From contig NC_034412.1 of NCBI RefSeq assembly GCF_002078875.1, positions 30,929,065-30,993,064 on the forward strand: a DNA stretch of 64,000 nt. Direction: 5' to 3'. Below are positions 62,401-64,000 of the stretch, piece after piece; the first letter of the stretch is position 1; the number at the start of each line of letters is the position of its first letter. Below the pieces are notes generated by a model, which was not told where the DNA came from, did not search any database, and was given only the letters and a program-made list of their open reading frames with translations. Source of the DNA: Numida meleagris. Lineage: Eukaryota; Chordata; Aves; Galliformes; Numididae. Position numbers and translations under genes: made by a program.

Positions 62401-63052
62401 CATTTTCTTCCTTTGTCATTTCTATACCTTTTTTTTCTTCAGTAAAATAAAAATCATCCCCAGCTATCCACATGTTGTGAACATTTACTGAGCACCAGTT
62501 TACTCTGCTGAAACATTCTGTGCTGTTTGATGTTCAAGTTTCACCCATTATTTTTCACTTGTTTTAGCAATCACAGTGATTTATGTTTTCCCTCTGATGT
62601 CCAAATGCTTGTTTTAGAAACAGATTTTATTTTGAATGTTGTTCAGTGCTTAAACTTATGGGAACGTATATCAGGGATATTTTGCACACTCCATTTTTCT
62701 TGGGAAATACAGATGATTTGCTACTCTTTAGTGACTAATGTTTTAATTCATTGATAGAATTTTGAGGGTGCCTAGAGACCCTACCATGGATCAGAGCCCA
62801 AAATGCTTCAACTTTCACTTTATGAAGCAAAGCGTCTCAGCATCCATTCTTGTAAGTCATTCCTTTTACATTTTGGGAGCTACTTTGCAATTTGCACAGC
62901 TTCCAAAATCAAATCCAATGCAGAGCCAGCCAGTTCCAGAGGGAATGCAAGTAGGGGGTACTCTGTAAGAAGAGAGCTGAGGGAAGGTTCAGAGCGCTTA
63001 AGGGTACTATCCAAGAGAAGAGGCTCTGAGGACTGAGTGTGAAAAACACCCA
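59411..63052. other. Unassigned AT-rich DNA, no gene seen
   Basis: No supported gene or recognised transposon. Open frames up to 97 codons occur without domain or splice support. Confidence 0.5.
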
Positions 63053-63197
63053 GTGACAATTTTCAAGTATGCAAAAGATTGTTTCAAGATCTAAAGAAAT
63101 AGGTTATGTCCTATTATGGCCTTAAATTGCACCAGCAGAGTTTAGATAAGAAAAAGACCTTCCTAATGTAAGGAGAATTAAATAATGGAACAAAGGA

Positions 63198-63751
63198 TGT
63201 AGGTCACTCAGAAAATCATGTTTCTACTTATTTCTGTGGAAACTACAGCAGATACAAAGAGCGCAATAACACTATTTGATAGAATAAATTCTCAGCTACA
63301 AAACACTATTTTACAATGTAGTCATCACCATTAGCTGAGTATTTTCACGGCAACGAACAAGAGCCTGCATGCCATAAAAATCTGCACCAGAGGAAATAAC
63401 ACACTGTTCACGGTTGCTATGACAGCATCATTGCCCACGCAGTCCAGTTTTCACTGTGTTCACATCCACTGTTTGGCCTCCACAAATGTTCAATAATCAT
63501 CGATGACTGTCAATGGGTACAGTTTTTTCCACATGGAGGAATTCAGTGACACACCTCTGCTTCATACGCACTTCCATGTCAGATGCAATTCTGTCTGACT
63601 GTCCCTGTGCTACCATCTGTCACACAGCAACAAAACGTAATGAAATGTTGGTGGGAAGGTTCAGCCTCTACTGCCATGCCGCCAACATCCATCTCTGACG
63701 TCATGGACCAACAGAATAAAATGAGAGGCATTACTTTCAGAGCTGCTCTTG
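63198..63751 (-). mobile_element. Internally deleted mariner (Galluhop-like), copy D
   Basis: A 554-bp minus-strand copy. Its ends are diverged inverted repeats (GGTCACTCAGAAAATCATG at left; ATTACTTTCAGAGCTGCTC at right). The flanking dinucleotides now read GA and AA instead of TA, consistent with mutation after insertion. The transposase N-terminal part jumps near 63445-63452 to a late region (a GLRGQ-like stretch, then DAVIA and GMQALV). This deletion junction differs from copies A/B and C. The copy sits inside an older CR1. Confidence 0.86.
63497..63616 (-). pseudogene. Mariner transposase N-terminal fragment (copy D)
   Basis: On the minus strand the frame starts at ATG 63614-63616 and reads SDMEVRMKQRCVTEFLHVEK, then TVPIDSHR, before a TGA at 63497-63499. 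The stop lies next to a CGA codon and is probably a CpG-decay change. Only the DNA-binding region is represented. Confidence 0.82.
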
Positions 63752-63820
63752 AATGTGTAGAGGTTGGAGGATCTTCCTCACTGGAGGCATTTTAGGACAG
63801 GTTATGTTAAACATAATCAG

Positions 63821-64000
63821 ACTGTATTTGCATATAGTTGTTAATATCAGAGGTTATGAAGTGGTCCCATATAAGCAGATAATTGGATCAGATGCAAATC
63901 TTGCTCAAATACTGAAGTTGGCATGGGGTACATCAGATTGAGTTGAGTGAGCAGATGGCTTTTGCACTGCCCTTTTACAACTGCTCACTGAATATTTCAG
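63821..64000. other. Unassigned end of window
   Basis: AT-rich sequence after the split CR1; nothing recognised. Confidence 0.6.

Larger units (their letters stand above)
63053..63820 (+). mobile_element. Old CR1 LINE 3' fragment, split by mariner D
   Basis: The left part (about 63053-63197) carries the diverged CR1 C-terminal stretch TATGGCCTTAAATTGCACCA, then CTTCCTAATGTAAGGAG and TAATGGAACAAA. The right part (about 63752-63820) resumes with AGAGGTTGGAGGATCTTCC and CACTGGAGGCATTTTAGGAC. Taken together they give the usual CR1 order, with a mariner exactly between them. It is much more diverged than the other CR1 copies, lacks the terminal octamers and is probably an older subfamily. Boundaries are approximate. 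Confidence 0.75.

Noticed and set aside
1..64000. CRISPR arrays, tRNA or rRNA genes, bacterial operons, phage or plasmid modules
   Set aside because: No regularly spaced repeats, cloverleaf-like sequences or prokaryotic genes were seen, and the repeat content is clearly avian.

Overview
This is an AT-rich stretch of vertebrate nuclear DNA with no recognisable complete gene. The repeats point to a bird, most likely a galliform (chicken or a close relative): several 3' fragments of CR1 LINEs with the typical ATTCTATG/ATTCTGTG terminal octamers, four internally deleted mariner transposons that resemble the chicken Galluhop/Mariner1_GG family, and two solo endogenous-retrovirus LTRs. No operons, bacterial genes, CRISPR arrays, tRNA or rRNA genes were seen. 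The window is intergenic or intronic.

Layout on the + strand. 1-2,560: non-repetitive DNA with a weak candidate exon (2,004-2,197), then a short CR1 3' fragment. 6,832-8,437: the largest CR1 copy, a broken ORF2 with endonuclease-side, RT and C-terminal pieces and an internal deletion. 12,604-13,152: mariner copy A. 16,274-16,371: a weak terminal-exon candidate, followed by a minus-strand CR1 3' end (16,778-17,125). 17,126-32,036: mostly unassigned AT-rich DNA with one stronger exon-like block (28,487-28,663). 32,037-32,590: mariner copy B. 32,984-33,547: a GC-rich solo LTR with a perfect 5-bp target-site duplication. 41,285-41,575: minus-strand CR1. 41,881-42,441: mariner copy C. 45,813-46,501: a CR1 split by a 358-bp solo LTR with a perfect 6-bp duplication. 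48,208-48,372 and 58,496-58,640: relics resembling MIR/CORE-SINEs. 59,312-59,410: a 99-bp exon-like block. 63,053-63,820: an old CR1 split by mariner copy D.

The window is best read as a record of layered transposition. The two nested insertions give relative ages: CR1 before LTR, and old CR1 before mariner. The four mariner copies show three different internal-deletion junctions; copies A and B share one. No copy of any element looks able to move. The four exon-like blocks all lie on the + strand and have plausible splice sites. I could not assign any of them to a known gene, and all are reported at low confidence. I found no previously undescribed functional system that the sequence supports.
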